Shown piece after piece: positions 6,636 to 7,524 of a stretch of DNA of 7,524 nt; positions within the stretch are counted from its first letter, which is position 1, and every line of letters begins with the position of its first letter. The DNA is taken from the NCBI GenBank assembly GCA_028276205.1, contig JAPYWU010000067.1, positions 1 through 7,524 on the forward strand, in the 5' to 3' direction. The DNA comes from Dictyoglomaceae bacterium. Its GTDB lineage: Bacteria; Dictyoglomota; Dictyoglomia; Dictyoglomales; Dictyoglomaceae. Made by a program: the position numbers and the translations under genes. The notes beneath the pieces are model-generated. The model saw nothing but the letters and a program-made list of their open reading frames with translations. It was not told the DNA's origin and searched no databases.

Positions 6636-7524
6636 ATCTATCACCTCCATAGGTATTAAGTTCAGATATAATAAGAATAAAAGGGACATTATGGCATCTT
6701 TTATTGCAGATGAGAAATATTCATCTCTAACATATTGGGTCCTTATCTTTCTCATTAAAAATTGGAATATGAAGTTTTTATCTATAGGTCTATCCTTGAA
6801 TATGCGATCTACAATTTCCAAAAAGTAATTTACGAGGTCTGCTTCTCTTTTGTCGGGATCTGATTTTGAAAAGAAAGTCCATATATTTCTCATAGTGAAA
6901 TCTGTATTAAATAATTTATCTACTTGTTCTTTTGCTTTAAATATACTTCTTAATCGGGAGGGTAAAACATCCTCTATAAGGGCAAGGATTTTTTCTGCGC
7001 TTTGTTTCTTTTCTATAAATAAAAAGTTTAAAGTAAGATAATCTTCGGTGGCAGATAAATACTGTAGAATATCTTCTTCATCTCCAAGATATCTCTTGGC
7101 AGTATTTTTCTTTAGAGATAGTAGTTTTGGTGTATCGAAAAAAATATTATAAACATCTTCTTTTATAAATTCTCTTCCTATGAGAAATTTAGGAATAAGT
7201 TGATAAGAAATTCCTGCCATTTTGAAGGTGAGCTCTTTTTCAATATATTCTTTACCTTTTTCTAAACTTCTTCTACAATCTTCACATAATGGAAAATTCT
7301 TCCATGCTTCTTTTTCTTTGAAACCACCAGAGATGAATCCGGGTTTATCTATTGTATAGAAGGTATATATTCCATCACCTATGGTAACTTCTTTTTCCTC
7401 TAAGCATATGGAACATTGGCCTATATTAGAACCCTTTTTACCTTCTTTTATTTTTACCAATTTTTCTAAGGTTTTTGTAAAAATCTCTTTGTCTCCTAAA
7501 TATTCTGTTTTTCCCTCTTTTTTG
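6237..7524 (-). CDS. cas8b: Cas8b (Csh1/TM1802-like), Cascade large subunit, 5' end missing
   Basis: Cas8b is the large Cascade subunit of type I-B, involved in PAM recognition and Cas3 recruitment. The frame stays open to the right edge, so only the last 428 residues are present and the true start is outside. A TTG at 7460-7458 is preceded by 21 more sense codons without a good Shine-Dalgarno and is not a convincing start. A CxxC pair (QCSIC, cysteines at 7415-7413 and 7406-7404) and a second pair (LCEDC) about 40 residues later form the zinc-finger pattern known in Csh1/TM1802 proteins. The rest is mostly helical in appearance and has no catalytic motif. The family assignment rests on the zinc finger, size and position directly before a Csh2-type cas7. 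The 3' part also holds an internal start, probably for Cas11b (separate entry). Confidence 0.85.
   Translation of the reverse strand, partial: KKEGKTEYLGDKEIFTKTLEKLVKIKEGKKGSNIGQCSICLEEKEVTIGDGIYTFYTIDKPGFISGGFKEKEAWKNFPLCEDCRRSLEKGKEYIEKELTFKMAGISYQLIPKFLIGREFIKEDVYNIFFDTPKLLSLKKNTAKRYLGDEEDILQYLSATEDYLTLNFLFIEKKQSAEKILALIEDVLPSRLRSIFKAKEQVDKLFNTDFTMRNIWTFFSKSDPDKREADLVNYFLEIVDRIFKDRPIDKNFIFQFLMRKIRTQYVRDEYFSSAIKDAIMSLLFLLYLNLIPMEVIDMEEERLFEPVFKKFSPAFNHPLKKGLFLLGALTQMLLNVQYSERGSDPFRKQLKSLKMEEKDFKGLLPKVINKLQEYDSFDKGKQKLAEEASYYLLLAGDNWKLSNDELNFYFACGMSLSDEIKPYIYPEKN
6640..6648 (-). promoter_or_regulatory. Internal Shine-Dalgarno within cas8b (candidate cas11b ribosome site)
   Basis: Minus-strand GGAGGTGAT is a nine-base match to the complement of the 16S rRNA 3' tail. 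It lies inside the cas8b coding sequence over the codons for Met-Glu-Val-Ile and precedes ATG 6635. It is at least as good as any true gene's site in this operon, although it sits in the middle of a reading frame. Confidence 0.75.

Noticed and set aside
6601..7041. Plus-strand ORFs of 75 and 63 codons opposite cas8b
   Set aside because: Antisense shadows of the cas8b frame without family signatures.

Overview
This AT-rich window (roughly one third G+C by eye) carries most of a type I-B CRISPR-Cas operon on the minus strand, abutting the end of a folate-synthesis gene cluster on the plus strand. The proteins are rich in Lys, Glu and Ile, and Arg is mostly AGA/AGG. With the compact overlapping genes this suggests a low-GC thermophilic bacterium, for example Dictyoglomus-like or a thermophilic Firmicute. 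That is a guess from composition, not an identification.

Layout, left to right. Positions 1-54 (+) hold the tail of an upstream reading frame, perhaps folP. folK follows (36-491, +), overlapping it by 19 bases. folK then runs head-on into the cas operon: the stop codons of folK and cas2 share the 6-base palindrome at 486-491. In transcription order on the minus strand the cas genes are cas8b (5' end beyond the right edge; 6237-7524), cas7 (5305-6216), cas5 (4575-5291), cas3 (2237-4600), cas4 (1742-2233), cas1 (750-1745) and cas2 (486-749). Spacers are 0 to 20 bases or the genes overlap, so this reads as one polycistronic unit. No gene-free stretch exceeds about 20 bases, and the operon promoter must lie beyond the right edge.

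How it works. Cas8b, Cas7 and Cas5 form the crRNA-guided Cascade, and Cas3 (HD nuclease fused to helicase) is recruited to degrade the target. Cas4, Cas1 and Cas2 select, trim and integrate new spacers. Catalytic residues look intact in Cas3 and Cas1. Cas4 keeps its Fe-S cysteines and D/ExK/Q residues but has Asp where the first nuclease motif usually has His. No cas6 and no CRISPR array lie in the window.

The most interesting signal is inside cas8b. A near-perfect Shine-Dalgarno sequence (GGAGGTGAT, 6640-6648, minus strand) sits just before an in-frame ATG at 6635-6633. Initiation there would make a separate 132-residue C-terminal protein, the right size and place for the Cascade small subunit Cas11b. 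The only other SD of this strength is the one for cas7, the other multi-copy Cascade subunit.
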